From Anaeromyxobacter oryzisoli (lineage in GTDB: Bacteria; Myxococcota; Myxococcia; Myxococcales; Anaeromyxobacteraceae): DNA of 64,000 nucleotides. The DNA is taken from NCBI RefSeq assembly GCF_022690765.1, contig NZ_JALCZA010000003.1, positions 62,001 through 126,000 of the forward strand, read 5' to 3'. Under the pieces are notes generated by a model. The model searched no databases, was not told where the DNA came from, and saw only the letters and a list, made by a program, of their open reading frames with translations. Made by a program: the position numbers and the translations under genes. Positions 42,605 to 51,049 of the stretch are shown in pieces (the stretch's first letter is position 1; each line of letters starts with the position of its first letter).

Positions 42605-43612
42605 ATGCAGAAGGATCAGCGGCTGCTCGATCTCGCGGCGCTCCTCCTCAAGGCGGCCGAGCCCGTCTCGTGGCGCGAGATCCAGGAGCAGTTCCCGGAG
42701 GACTACGGCGGGACGGACGAGGCGGCGATCCGCAAGTTCGAGCGGGACAAGGCGGACCTGCTCGAGCTCGGGATCCCCGTCCGCTACGCGGCCGGCGACG
42801 AGGATCTGCCGGCCGGCTACCTCATCGATCGCGACGAGTTCTACCTCCCGGATCTGAAGCTCCCGCCCGAGGACCTCGCGCTCCTCTACGTGGCGGGCTC
42901 GGCGGCGCTCGCCAGCGGCGCGTTCCCGTACTCCCGCGACCTCGCCCACGCCCTCTCGAAGCTCTCCTTCGCGGCCCGCGCCCCGGGCGCGTCCGAGGCG
43001 GCGGCGTTCGCCGCGCGGCGGCTCACCGCCGACGCGGGCGAGCCGCGCCCCGAGGTCGCGCAGTGGATCGAGGAGCTCTCGCGGGCGATCGCCCTCCGGA
43101 AGCGCGTCCACCTCGCCTACCTCGGGGCCGAGCGGCGCGAGCGGACCGAGCGCGACGTCGATCCCTACGGCCTCTTCCAGAAGGGCGGCGCCTGGTTCCT
43201 CGCCGGGTACTGCCACCTCCGCGAGGACATCCGCACGTTCCACGTCTCCCGGATCGAGGCGCTCACGGTGAACCCCGCCGCGCCGCGCACGCCCGACTTC
43301 AAGCCGCGGAAGGACTTCTCCATCGCCGCGTACGCGACCCGCGAGGCCTGGGAGTACGACGTCCACGCGCCGGTGCGCTGCCGGGTGCGCCTCGACCCGC
43401 CGATCCCCGCCGAGGTGCTCGCCTCCTTCGGACCCCGCGCGAGGACGAGGGAGGAGGGCGGGGGGGCGGTGATCGAGGTGGACGCGACCAACCAGGAGGG
43501 GCTGCTCCGGCACGTGCTCGCGCTCGGCGAGCGGGCGGAGATCCTCGCGCCGAAGGCGCTGCGCGAGCGCGCCCGCGAGGTGCTCTCGACGCTCGCACGG
43601 AGGCTCGCGTGA
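42605..43612 (+). CDS. WYL-domain transcriptional regulator (PafB-like)
   Basis: A 335-residue regulator with an N-terminal winged HTH (RLLDLAALLLKAAEPVSWRE; FERDKADLLELGIPVRY) and a central WYL domain (ALRKRVHLAYLG; DPYGLFQKGGAWFLAGYCHLR; TFHVSRIEALTV), plus a C-terminal WCX-like extension. It overlaps the next gene, also WYL-type, by GTGA. This is the arrangement of pafB-pafC in actinobacteria, where the pair controls the DNA-damage response. WYL domains bind nucleic-acid ligands in the characterised cases. Target genes unknown here. Confidence 0.88.
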   Translation: MQKDQRLLDLAALLLKAAEPVSWREIQEQFPEDYGGTDEAAIRKFERDKADLLELGIPVRYAAGDEDLPAGYLIDRDEFYLPDLKLPPEDLALLYVAGSAALASGAFPYSRDLAHALSKLSFAARAPGASEAAAFAARRLTADAGEPRPEVAQWIEELSRAIALRKRVHLAYLGAERRERTERDVDPYGLFQKGGAWFLAGYCHLREDIRTFHVSRIEALTVNPAAPRTPDFKPRKDFSIAAYATREAWEYDVHAPVRCRVRLDPPIPAEVLASFGPRARTREEGGGAVIEVDATNQEGLLRHVLALGERAEILAPKALRERAREVLSTLARRLA

Positions 43613-44712
43613 CGCGGACGGCGCGGGGGAGCGGCCGCGCGGCGGCGCGGAAGGCGGGGAAGCCGGGAAAGGCGGCGCCGGCGGTCCCGGCGGCCCCGGC
43701 GGCGAGCGCCCCGAGGGCGGCGAAGGAGCGTCCGCCGAAGGCGCGCGGGTCGCACGCGGCGCGCACCGATCCGCGCGAGCGGCTCCGGCGCGTGCTGTTC
43801 CTCGTCCCGTACGCGGTCCGCCACCCCGGCATCCCGGTGAAGGACCTCGCGCGTCGCTGCGGCTGCACCGAGAAGGAGCTGGTCGAGGATCTCGACTTCC
43901 TCCTCGGGGTCGGGTCGCCGCCGTTCGCTCCGGACGACTTCCTCGACCTGTACGTCGAGCGGGACCGGGTCTACGTCGCGCTCCACCAGAGCTTCTCGCG
44001 GCCGCCGCGCTTCACCGAGAGCGAGGCCGCCGCCCTCGCCGCCGCCGCCCAGGGGCTCGGGGGCGAGGGGCGGGAGCGGGCGGTCGAGGCGCTGCGCGAC
44101 GCGGTCCCCCGGGACCGGCGCGCGAGCTTCGACGAGCTCGTGGGCCGGATCTACGCGGGCGCGCCGCCGGCCCGCGACTCGGTGCTCGGGCGGCTCCAGC
44201 GCGCCATCGCCGATCGCCACTCGGTGAAGCTCGCGTACCACTCGGCCTCGCGTGACGCCGAGACCGAGCGGGTGGTCCACCCGTACACGCTCGCCCAGCG
44301 GTTCGGCCACTGGTACCTGTACGGCCACGACGCGGCGCGCGGGAAGGCGCTGGCGTTCCGGGTGGACCGGATCCGCGACTGCGCCGCCCTCCCGGATCGC
44401 TTCGAGGCGCCGTCGGAGGCGGAGCTCGCGCGGGCGCGCCTGTTCTCCGAGCCGAGCGGGGAGCCGGTCCGGCTCCGGCTCGGGCCCCAGGCGGCGCCGT
44501 GGGCCCTGTCACGCCCGGGGATCGCGCTCGCGAAGCGCACGGAGAAGGGCGGGGCGGTGGTGGAGATCCGCGGGGCCGGCGACGAGTGGGCGACCCGCCT
44601 GGCGCTCTCGCTCGGCGGCGACGCCGAGGTGATCGCCCCGGCGTCCGCGCGCCGCCACTTCGTGGAGGCGGTGCGCCGGACCCTCGCGCGGTACGAGCCC
44701 CCCGGCTCCTGA
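43609..44712 (+). CDS. WYL-domain regulator (PafC-like)
   Basis: A 367-residue partner of the preceding regulator. The GTG at 43609 overlaps its TGA. The first 55 residues are Ala/Lys/Arg/Pro-rich and disordered, possibly a DNA-contacting tail. They are followed by RLRRVLFLVPYAVRHPGIPVK, an HTH-like segment (LARRCGCTEKELVEDLDFLL), and the WYL domain (AIADRHSVKLAYHSASRDAE; HPYTLAQRFGHWYLYGHD; AFRVDRIRDC). The WCX-like tail ends EAVRRTLARYE. Probably forms a heterodimer with the upstream protein. Converges on a dehydrogenase gene 20 bp away. Confidence 0.86.
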   Translation: MTRTARGSGRAAARKAGKPGKAAPAVPAAPAASAPRAAKERPPKARGSHAARTDPRERLRRVLFLVPYAVRHPGIPVKDLARRCGCTEKELVEDLDFLLGVGSPPFAPDDFLDLYVERDRVYVALHQSFSRPPRFTESEAAALAAAAQGLGGEGRERAVEALRDAVPRDRRASFDELVGRIYAGAPPARDSVLGRLQRAIADRHSVKLAYHSASRDAETERVVHPYTLAQRFGHWYLYGHDAARGKALAFRVDRIRDCAALPDRFEAPSEAELARARLFSEPSGEPVRLRLGPQAAPWALSRPGIALAKRTEKGGAVVEIRGAGDEWATRLALSLGGDAEVIAPASARRHFVEAVRRTLARYEPPGS

Positions 44713-44732
44713 TGGCGCGGCGCGCGCGGAGG

Positions 44733-45611
44733 CTACGGCTTCTTCGCGCGCTGCCAGAGCTCGGCGACGGCGGCGACGTCGGAGTCCCCGCGCCCGGTCC
44801 GCACGCCCTCCGCGAAGAGCCGGCGGACCGCCTCGCCGAGCGCGAGCTTCACGCCGAGATCGGCGGCGGCCTCCTCGACGAGGCGCTCGTCCTTCTCGGC
44901 GAGGGAGAGCTTGAACCGCGGCGCGTAGTCCTTCCGCTCGACGAGCTCGCCCTTCATGAGGAAGAGCGGGGAGTGGAACGACGACGCCTGGAGCACCTCG
45001 ATGATGCGCCAGGGCTCGAGCCCGCCGGCGGCGCCGAGCGCGAGCGACTCGCCGAGCGCGGCGACCATCGCGTTCCCGACCGCATACACCACGATCTTCA
45101 TCAGGGCGGCCTTCTCGGGCTCGTCCAGCTCGAAGATCCGCGCGGCGACGGCGTGCAGCGCGGGCCGCGCCCGCTCCCGCGCCGCGGCGCTCCCGCCGGC
45201 GACGACGACGAGCTGCGCCTGCTCGGCGGCGCTGCGCGAGCCGAGGAGCGGGCAGGCGACGAACCGCGCCCCGCGCCGGGCCACCTCCTCCGCGACCGCC
45301 TTCGCCGCGCGGGCGCCGGAGGTGGAGAAGTCCACGAGCACGTCGCCGTGGGCGAGCCCGGCGAGCGCGCCGTCGGCGCCCTCCAGCACCGCCGAGAGCG
45401 CCGCCTCGTCGGAGACGCAGGTGAGCACGAGATCGCGGCCGGTCGCGCATTCCCTCGGCGTGCGGGCGAGCTTGCCGCCCTTCGAGACGATGTGATCGGC
45501 GCGCGATGGGGTCCGGTTCCAGACGGTGAGCTCGTGCCCAGCCTTGCGGAGGTTGTTGGCGATGGGCTCGCCCATGGTCCCGAGTCCGATGAACCCGATC
45601 CGCATGCGCAT
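44733..45611 (-). CDS. 3-hydroxyisobutyrate dehydrogenase-family oxidoreductase
   Basis: A beta-hydroxyacid dehydrogenase of 292 residues. The Rossmann motif is GFIGLGTMGEPIANNLRKAG and the substrate loop DFSTSGARAAKAVAEE. The catalytic lysine region is FELDEPEKAALMKIVVYAVGNAM (shortened form of the family GxGxxxK motif), with C-terminal SPLFLMKGELVERKDY. The N-terminus resembles glyoxylate/succinic semialdehyde reductases as much as HIBADH. Two ATGs (45611, 45605) are possible; 45611 has AAAGG at short spacing. Substrate is not predictable from sequence. Confidence 0.85.
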   Translation of the reverse strand: MRMRIGFIGLGTMGEPIANNLRKAGHELTVWNRTPSRADHIVSKGGKLARTPRECATGRDLVLTCVSDEAALSAVLEGADGALAGLAHGDVLVDFSTSGARAAKAVAEEVARRGARFVACPLLGSRSAAEQAQLVVVAGGSAAARERARPALHAVAARIFELDEPEKAALMKIVVYAVGNAMVAALGESLALGAAGGLEPWRIIEVLQASSFHSPLFLMKGELVERKDYAPRFKLSLAEKDERLVEEAAADLGVKLALGEAVRRLFAEGVRTGRGDSDVAAVAELWQRAKKP

Positions 45612-45780
45612 GCGACCTTTGTAAACGATTGCACGCCGGTGGGCCATGGTCCCGGTTGCCGCGCCCGGGTGCGTCACCGATCGCGGGTACGCGAGAGCGC
45701 TGGCGCGGCGTCGCGTTCTCTGCCACGCTCGTCGTCCGCCCCGCACGGGCAGGGCGCAAAGGGATCACCTCGGAGAGGCG

Positions 45781-46992
45781 ATGGGCACGGCAGACGTCAT
45801 CGTGGTGGGCGGCGGCATCAGCGGCCTCGCGTTCGCGTGGAAGGCCGGCCAGGCTGGCAGGCGGGTGCGGGTCCTCGAGGGCGACCAGCGGGTCGGCGGG
45901 TGCCTGCACTCGCACCGCCGCCCCGACGGGTACTGGTTCGAGATGGGGGCGCACACCGCCTACAACAGCTACGGCGGGTTCCTCGACATCGCGGTCGGTG
46001 CCGGCGTCGCGGGCAAGATCATCCAGCGCGGCCCCGCGCGGTCGAGGTTCGGCCTCCTCCGCGCCGGCCACGTCCGCTGGCTCACCCCGCCGAAGATCCT
46101 GCTCCAGCTCGACTGGCTCGAGGCCGGCCTGAGCTTCCCCGCCGGGATCTTCCGCAAGAAGGAAGGCCAGACGGTCTACTCGTACTACTCGGGGCTGGTG
46201 GGGCGCCGGAACTACGACCGGCTCTTCTCCCCGTTCTTCGCGGCGGTCCCCTCGCAGAAGGCGGACGGGTTCCCCGTGGAGGGGCCGGGGTCGCTGTTCA
46301 AGAAGCGCCCGCGCCGCGAGGAGTTCGTGCGGAGCTTCGGGTTCGACGGCGGTCTCCAGCTCGTCTGCGAAGCGGCGGCGCGCTCGCGAGGCGTCGAGGT
46401 CGAGACGGGCGTCGCCGCGACCCACGTCTCGCGCGCGGGAAGCGAGTACGCGGTCACCACCGCGGACGGCCGCACCGTCACCGCGCCGCTCCTCGCCCTC
46501 GCCGTCCCGCCGCCGCAGGCGGCCGCGCTCGTCCGCGAGGACCTCCCCGAGCTGGCCACCGCCCTCGCGCGGGTGGCGACGACGGAGGTGGAGAGCGTGG
46601 GGGTGGTGCTCCCGCGCGATCGGTGCTGGATGCCCGAGTGCGCCTTCCTCGTGCCGGTGGACGACCTGTTCTTCTCGGCGGTGACGCGGGATCCGTTCCC
46701 GGATCCGCGGCTCCGTGCGTTCGCCTTCCACTTCAAGGGGGCGGTGCCCCGCGCGGACCGGCTCCGGCGCGTCTCGGAGGTGCTGCGCGTCCCGGTCGGC
46801 GAGCTCGGCGAGCTCGTGGAGCAGCGGCGGGTCCTCCCGTCGCCCGCGCTCGGCCACGGCAAGCTGGTCGCGGAGATCGACCGCTGCCTCGCGGGCGGGA
46901 AGCTCGCCGTCACCGGGAACTTCTTCGGCGGCCTCGCCATCGAGGACTGCGTCGCCCGGTCGAACGACGAGTGGCGGCGCGTGGGCGGGTAG
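45781..46992 (+). CDS. FAD-dependent protoporphyrinogen oxidase-like amine oxidase
   Basis: A 403-residue flavin oxidoreductase. FAD binding is shown by VIVVGGGISGLAFAWKAGQA and RVLEGDQRVGGCLHSHR near the start, and the C-terminal LAVTGNFFGGLAIEDCVARS second FAD contact. The protein resembles HemG/HemY-type protoporphyrinogen IX oxidase (last steps of haem synthesis), but is shorter than usual (about 450-470) and other NAD(P)-binding amine oxidases share these motifs. The ATG at 45781 has CGGAGAGG upstream. It is divergent from the dehydrogenase gene and not clustered with other hem genes. Confidence 0.75.
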   Translation: MGTADVIVVGGGISGLAFAWKAGQAGRRVRVLEGDQRVGGCLHSHRRPDGYWFEMGAHTAYNSYGGFLDIAVGAGVAGKIIQRGPARSRFGLLRAGHVRWLTPPKILLQLDWLEAGLSFPAGIFRKKEGQTVYSYYSGLVGRRNYDRLFSPFFAAVPSQKADGFPVEGPGSLFKKRPRREEFVRSFGFDGGLQLVCEAAARSRGVEVETGVAATHVSRAGSEYAVTTADGRTVTAPLLALAVPPPQAAALVREDLPELATALARVATTEVESVGVVLPRDRCWMPECAFLVPVDDLFFSAVTRDPFPDPRLRAFAFHFKGAVPRADRLRRVSEVLRVPVGELGELVEQRRVLPSPALGHGKLVAEIDRCLAGGKLAVTGNFFGGLAIEDCVARSNDEWRRVGG

Positions 46993-47012
46993 GCAGAGGG
47001 CGCGCCGGTTCG

Positions 47013-47080
47013 GACCGTCACGGGACCCGGTTCACGGGTCACGGAGAAGCCGATGACGGTGACGGGCACGGATCACGGGG
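47013..47080 (-). repeat. Convergent-gap dispersed repeat, truncated copy C
   Basis: A half-length copy in the orientation of copy B: ACGGGACCCGGTTCACGGGT, then CACGGAGAAGCCGATGACGG and GACGGGCACGGATCACGGGG. It fills most of the 101-bp gap between the oxidase gene (+) and argR (-). Confidence 0.8.
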
Positions 47081-47093
47081 CGTGCCCCGGTCG

Positions 47094-47561
47094 TCAGCTC
47101 CCGAGCAGCCCCGACAGGAGCGTCGCGAGGTGCCGCGGGCGGAGCTCGCCGGCCGGCGCGACGAACACGGTGTCGTCGCCGGCGAGCGTCCCGAGCACCT
47201 CCGGGAGCTGCGCGAGGTCGATGGCCCGCGCGATGGCCGGCGCGCTGCCGGGCGGCGTCCGGATGACCACCATCGACGCGTTCGCGGAGACGGCGGTGAC
47301 GAGCCCGCCGAACGCCGCGAGGTCCGCCGCGCCGCGGGGCGTCCCGTCGGCGCCGTCGCCGTCGGCGAGCTCGTAGATCGTCCCGCCCTCCGGGCGCGAG
47401 ACCCGGCGCGCGCCGAGCCGCGCGAGATCCCGGGAGAGGGTCGCCTGCGTGGCGCGGAAGCCCGCCCCGGCGAGCGCCTCGAGCAGCTCCTCCTGCGTCG
47501 CGATCCGGCTGGACCGGATGATGCGGGCGACGGCGTCGCGGCGGCGCTCGGCGGCGGTCAT
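47094..47561 (-). CDS. argR: Arginine repressor
   Basis: ArgR of 155 residues. The N-terminal winged helix contains SRIATQEELLEALAGAGF and ATQATLSRDLARLGARRV; the C-terminal hexamerisation/arginine-binding domain has LPEVLGTLAGDDTVFVAP with the arginine-contact aspartates. The ATG at 47561 overlaps the argJB stop as ATGA, so repressor and target enzymes share one transcript. An ARG-box palindrome lies just upstream of argC (50708-50725), giving an autoregulatory loop. Confidence 0.94.
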   Translation of the reverse strand: MTAAERRRDAVARIIRSSRIATQEELLEALAGAGFRATQATLSRDLARLGARRVSRPEGGTIYELADGDGADGTPRGAADLAAFGGLVTAVSANASMVVIRTPPGSAPAIARAIDLAQLPEVLGTLAGDDTVFVAPAGELRPRHLATLLSGLLGS

Positions 47562-49666
47562 CGCGGCTCCCCGAGGGTGATGAGCGAGCCGACGCCGCGA
47601 TCGGTGAACAGCTCGGCGATGACGGTGTGCGGCTGGCGGCCGTCGAGGACGTGCACGCGGTCCACGCCGCCCTGGAGCGCGGCGAGGATGGCGTGCGCCT
47701 TCCACTTCATCCCGCCGGTGATCGCCCCCGCCTCGAGGCGGCGGGCGAGGTCGGGGGCGGTGAGCTGGCGGACCAGCGCGCCGTTCGGGGAGGACTCGAG
47801 CACGCCGGCGACGTCGGTGAGGTAGATGAGCTTCCGCGCGCCGAGCGCGACCGCGACCGCCGACGCGACCGCGTCCGCGTTGATGGAGAGCCCCGTGCCG
47901 TCGTCCGCGAGGCCGATCGGCGAGATCACCGGCACGTACCCACCGTCGAGCAGCATCTGGAGGAACTTGCGGTTCACCTCGACCACCTCGCCGACGTGGC
48001 CGAGATCGACGCCGTCGAGGGACGGGACCTTCCGCGCGCGGACGAGCTTCCCGTCCTTCCCGGAGAGGCCGACGGCGCCCGCGTTCCGCGCGTTGAGCAG
48101 CGCCACCAGCTCCTGGTTCACCTTGCCGGTGAGGACCATCTCGACGACGGGGAGGCTCTGCGCGTCGGTCACGCGCATGCCGTCCACGAACTCGGTGTGC
48201 TCGCCGAGCTTCTCGAGGGTCTTCGTGATCTCCGGGGCGCCGCCGTGGACCACCACCGGCTTGAGCCCCACCTTCTTGAGGAGGGTGACGTCCTCCGCGA
48301 AGGCCTCCTTGAGCCCCTCCTTCACCATCGCCGCGCCGCCGTACTTGATGACGGCGACCTGGCCGGAGAAGGCGGCGATGTACTTGAGCGCCTCGGCGAG
48401 CAGGGTCCGCTTGAACGCCGGGCTGTAGTTCGCCACCCGGTCGTCCTTGGCGACCTGGCCGTCGGGGCGCTGGACGATCATCGAGCTGTAGTCGGCGTTG
48501 ATCTTCACGTAGTCGTAGGAGAGGTCGCACCCCCACGACACCGCGCGCGCGTCTCCGTCGGCGAGCTCGACCAGGACGTCGATCCGGCCCTCCCGCATCC
48601 GGGCCCGGAGCGCCTCGCGATCGAGCTCGACCGGGGCGCCGTTCGCGAAGACGACGACGCCCTGGAGCGTCACCTGCGCGCGGAACGGGTCGATGGCGTA
48701 CCCCGCGGCGCCGGCGCGGGCGCCCACCGTGGCGAGGATCCGTCCCCAGTTCGGATCGGCGCCGAAGAGCGCGGCCTTCACCAGCGGCGACGACGCGACG
48801 GAGCGGGCGCAGTCGCGCGCCGCCTCGTCCGTGGGGGCGCCGGAGACCACCACCTCGACCAGCTTGGTGGCGCCCTCGCCGTCGGCGGCGATGGCGCGGG
48901 CCATCTCGCCGAGGAGGTCGCCGAGGGCGTTCTCGAGCCGGTCGAGGTCCGCCCCGGGGTCGTGGATCCGCGGATTCCCGGCGAGCCCGTTCGCGAGGGC
49001 GTAGACGGTGTCGTTCGTGGACATCTCGCCGTCCACGGTGACCATGTTGAGGGTCCGCTGCACCGCGCGCGAGAGCGCGCCCTGGAGCGCCGGCGGGGAG
49101 ACGGCCGCGTCGGTGACGATCACGCACAGCGTGGTCGCGAGCTGCGGGGCCAGCATGCCCGAGCCCTTGCAGATCGCCGACACGATCGCGGTCTTCCCGC
49201 CGAGGATCACCTCGCGCGCCGCCATCTTCGGGCGCGTGTCGGTGGTCATGATGGCCTCGGCGGCGAGGTCGGGGTGGTCGCCGAGCGCCTCGACGAGCGC
49301 GGGCAGGGCGGTGACGATCTTCATCGCCGGGAGGCGCGCCCCGATCACGCCGGTGGAGGCGGTCAGGACGGCCCGCTTCTGGATCCCGAGCGCGTCTGCG
49401 ACGGCGGCCCGGATCACCGTCACGTCGTCGAGGCCGGCCGGCCCGGTGAGCGCGTTGGCGTTGCCGGAGTTCGCCAGGACCGCCCGCATCCCCTCGGCGG
49501 GGACGCGCCCGCGCGCGTCGAGGACCGGCGCGGCCGTGGCCTTGTTGATCGTGAAGACGCCCGCCGCGGCGGCGGGGTGATCGGAGACGACGAGGGCGAG
49601 GTCGCGCCGGCTGGGCTTCAGGCCGCAGTGCACGCCGCCGAAGCGGAAGCCCTTCGGGATCTTCAC
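47558..49666 (-). CDS. argJB: ArgJ-ArgB fusion: glutamate/ornithine N-acetyltransferase plus acetylglutamate kinase
   Basis: A 702-residue bifunctional arginine-synthesis enzyme. Residues 1 to about 394 are ArgJ (VLANSGNANALTG; KGSGMLAPQLATTLCVIVTD, in which cleavage would precede Thr178; GADPNWGRILATVG; YDYVKINADYSS). After a linker of about 20 residues, ArgB covers about 416-702 (VIKYGGAAM phosphate loop, VVVHGGAPEI, AGAVGLSGKDG, GGYVPVISPIG, INADAVASAVA, TGGMKWKAHAI). The start is a GTG at 49666, 3 bp after argC. Autocleavage of ArgJ would release a beta chain fused to the kinase. The frame is continuous, so the fusion is real in this sequence. Confidence 0.95.
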   Translation of the reverse strand: MKIPKGFRFGGVHCGLKPSRRDLALVVSDHPAAAAGVFTINKATAAPVLDARGRVPAEGMRAVLANSGNANALTGPAGLDDVTVIRAAVADALGIQKRAVLTASTGVIGARLPAMKIVTALPALVEALGDHPDLAAEAIMTTDTRPKMAAREVILGGKTAIVSAICKGSGMLAPQLATTLCVIVTDAAVSPPALQGALSRAVQRTLNMVTVDGEMSTNDTVYALANGLAGNPRIHDPGADLDRLENALGDLLGEMARAIAADGEGATKLVEVVVSGAPTDEAARDCARSVASSPLVKAALFGADPNWGRILATVGARAGAAGYAIDPFRAQVTLQGVVVFANGAPVELDREALRARMREGRIDVLVELADGDARAVSWGCDLSYDYVKINADYSSMIVQRPDGQVAKDDRVANYSPAFKRTLLAEALKYIAAFSGQVAVIKYGGAAMVKEGLKEAFAEDVTLLKKVGLKPVVVHGGAPEITKTLEKLGEHTEFVDGMRVTDAQSLPVVEMVLTGKVNQELVALLNARNAGAVGLSGKDGKLVRARKVPSLDGVDLGHVGEVVEVNRKFLQMLLDGGYVPVISPIGLADDGTGLSINADAVASAVAVALGARKLIYLTDVAGVLESSPNGALVRQLTAPDLARRLEAGAITGGMKWKAHAILAALQGGVDRVHVLDGRQPHTVIAELFTDRGVGSLITLGEPR

Positions 49667-49669
49667 TTG

Positions 49670-50704
49670 CTAGCCCCCCAGCAGGTCGAGGCCGGTCGCC
49701 TCCGGCCAGCCCATCGCGGCGTTCAGCGCCTGCACCGCCTGGCCGGCGGCGCCCTTCACGAGGTTGTCGATGGCCGAGACGGCGACCGCGACGCCGGCGC
49801 GGGCGTCCACCGCGACCCCCACGTGGCAGCGGTTCGTGCGCACCACGTCCTTCACCGACACCCGCTCCGCCGCCATCGGGCGCACGAACGCCTCGCGGCC
49901 GTACGCCGCCTGGAGCGCCGCCCCGAGGTCGGCCGCGCTCGCGCCGCCGGCGAGGCGGAGGGTCGCGGTCGCGAGGATGCCGCGCCGGATGGGGACGAGC
50001 ACCGGCGTGAAGGAGAGCGCGCCGCACGCCCCCGCGAACCGGGCCACGGTCTGCTCGATCTCGGGGACGTGCTGGTGCTTGCCGAGCCGGTAGGCGTGGA
50101 GATCCTCGCCGAGCTCGACGAAGCTGTAGTCCTCGGAGGCCTTGCGGCCGGCGCCGGACACGCCGCTCAGGCCGGTCACGGCGATGCCCTCGGGCGAGAC
50201 GAGCCCGCTGCGCACCAGCGGCGCGAGGGCCAGGGCGATGGCGGTGGCGTAGCAGCCGGGGTTCGAGACGAGCCGCGCGCCGGAGAGGCCGTCGCGAGCG
50301 AGCTCGGGCAGGCCGTAGCGCGCCTCGGCCAGGAGCTCCGGCGCCGGGTGCGCGAAGCCGTACCAGGCCGGGTACGCGGCGAGATCGGCGAGCCGGAACG
50401 CGCCGGAGAGATCGACCACGCGGACGCCGCGCGCGAGGAGCTTCGGCGCGAGCTCGGCGGAGACGGAGGCCGGCGTCGCGAGGAAGGCGATCTCCGCGTC
50501 GGCCCCCTCGCCGTCGGCGAGGGGTCGGTAGGAGAGGGCGGCGGGGGCGCCGTCGAGCGGGAGCCGCGCGCCGGCGGTCTCGCCGCTCCAGCGATCGGAG
50601 TACAGCGCGGCGAGGCGGACGCGCGGATGGCGGGCGAGGAGGCGCGTCAGCTCGAGCCCGGCGTAGCCGGAGGCGCCGACGATCGCGGCTGGATGGACAT
50701 GCAT
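49670..50704 (-). CDS. argC: N-acetyl-gamma-glutamyl-phosphate reductase
   Basis: ArgC of 344 residues, NADP-dependent reductase of arginine synthesis. AAIVGASGYAGLELTRLLARHP is the NADP fold, VSNPGCYATAIALAL holds the catalytic cysteine (about residue 150), GVSGAGRKASEDYSF and GKHQHVPEIEQ are family signatures. First gene of argC-argJB-argR. The ATG at 50704 lacks a ribosome site and lies 3 bp from an ARG-box-like palindrome whose AT centre could be the -10 element, suggesting a leaderless start. Confidence 0.95.
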   Translation of the reverse strand: MHVHPAAIVGASGYAGLELTRLLARHPRVRLAALYSDRWSGETAGARLPLDGAPAALSYRPLADGEGADAEIAFLATPASVSAELAPKLLARGVRVVDLSGAFRLADLAAYPAWYGFAHPAPELLAEARYGLPELARDGLSGARLVSNPGCYATAIALALAPLVRSGLVSPEGIAVTGLSGVSGAGRKASEDYSFVELGEDLHAYRLGKHQHVPEIEQTVARFAGACGALSFTPVLVPIRRGILATATLRLAGGASAADLGAALQAAYGREAFVRPMAAERVSVKDVVRTNRCHVGVAVDARAGVAVAVSAIDNLVKGAAGQAVQALNAAMGWPEATGLDLLGG

Positions 50705-50707
50705 GGG

Positions 50708-50725
50708 TCTGCATAAATATGCAGA
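50708..50725 (-). promoter_or_regulatory. ARG box (ArgR operator) overlapping the argC promoter
   Basis: TCTGCATAAATATGCAGA is an 18-bp near-perfect palindrome with the spacing and AT centre of an ARG box. It is the most AT-rich spot in the region and ends 3 bp before argC. The minus-strand TATTTA inside it can serve as -10, so ArgR binding would block transcription. ArgR is encoded in the same operon. Confidence 0.8.
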
Positions 50726-50826
50726 CGGCCCGAGATGTCAACGGGATGGGAGCCAGACCCGGGAAGAAGGTCTCGGACGCCGGGCTTCGGGCCTCGGGGC
50801 GCGAGAGCGGCGCGAAGCCCGAAGCT

Positions 50827-50867
50827 GAAAAAGAGGACGGGCCGGCGGTTCGACCCGCCGGCCCGTC
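50827..50867 (-). terminator. Rho-independent terminator of tRNA-Leu
   Basis: A 13-bp stem GACGGGCCGGCGG / CCGCCGGCCCGTC (50836-50867) is followed in minus-strand sense by CTCTTTTTC. It lies 5 bp after the mature 3' end of tRNA-Leu. Confidence 0.9.
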
Positions 50868-50872
50868 GCGTG

Positions 50873-50956
50873 TGCCCAGGAGAGGATTCGAACCTCCACG
50901 GTTTTGAGGCCGCCAGACCCTGAATCTGGTGCGTCTACCAGTTCCGCCACCTGGGC
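50873..50956 (-). tRNA. tRNA-Leu (CAG)
   Basis: Minus-strand class II tRNA with acceptor GCCCAGG/CCTGGGC, anticodon arm CCAGA-TTCAGGG-TCTGG (anticodon CAG, leucine), a long variable arm, and T arm with GGTTCGAATCC. CCA is not encoded: ACAC follows the acceptor stem, unlike the Asp and Val tRNAs at 26.7 kb. Confidence 0.95.
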
Positions 50957-50969
50957 GATGGGGGCCTCC

Positions 50970-50998
50970 TCATTAGCCAAGGCCATTCAGGGTGTCAA
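50970..50998 (-). promoter_or_regulatory. Sigma-70-type promoter of tRNA-Leu
   Basis: In minus-strand sense TTGACA (50998-50993), a 17-bp spacer and TAATGA (50975-50970). The predicted start is about 7 nt before the mature tRNA 5' end. Confidence 0.75.
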
Positions 50999-51049
50999 CA
51001 TCGCTCGCCCGTCTCCGGTAGAATCCCCCGCCCGGAGGCTGCCCGATCG

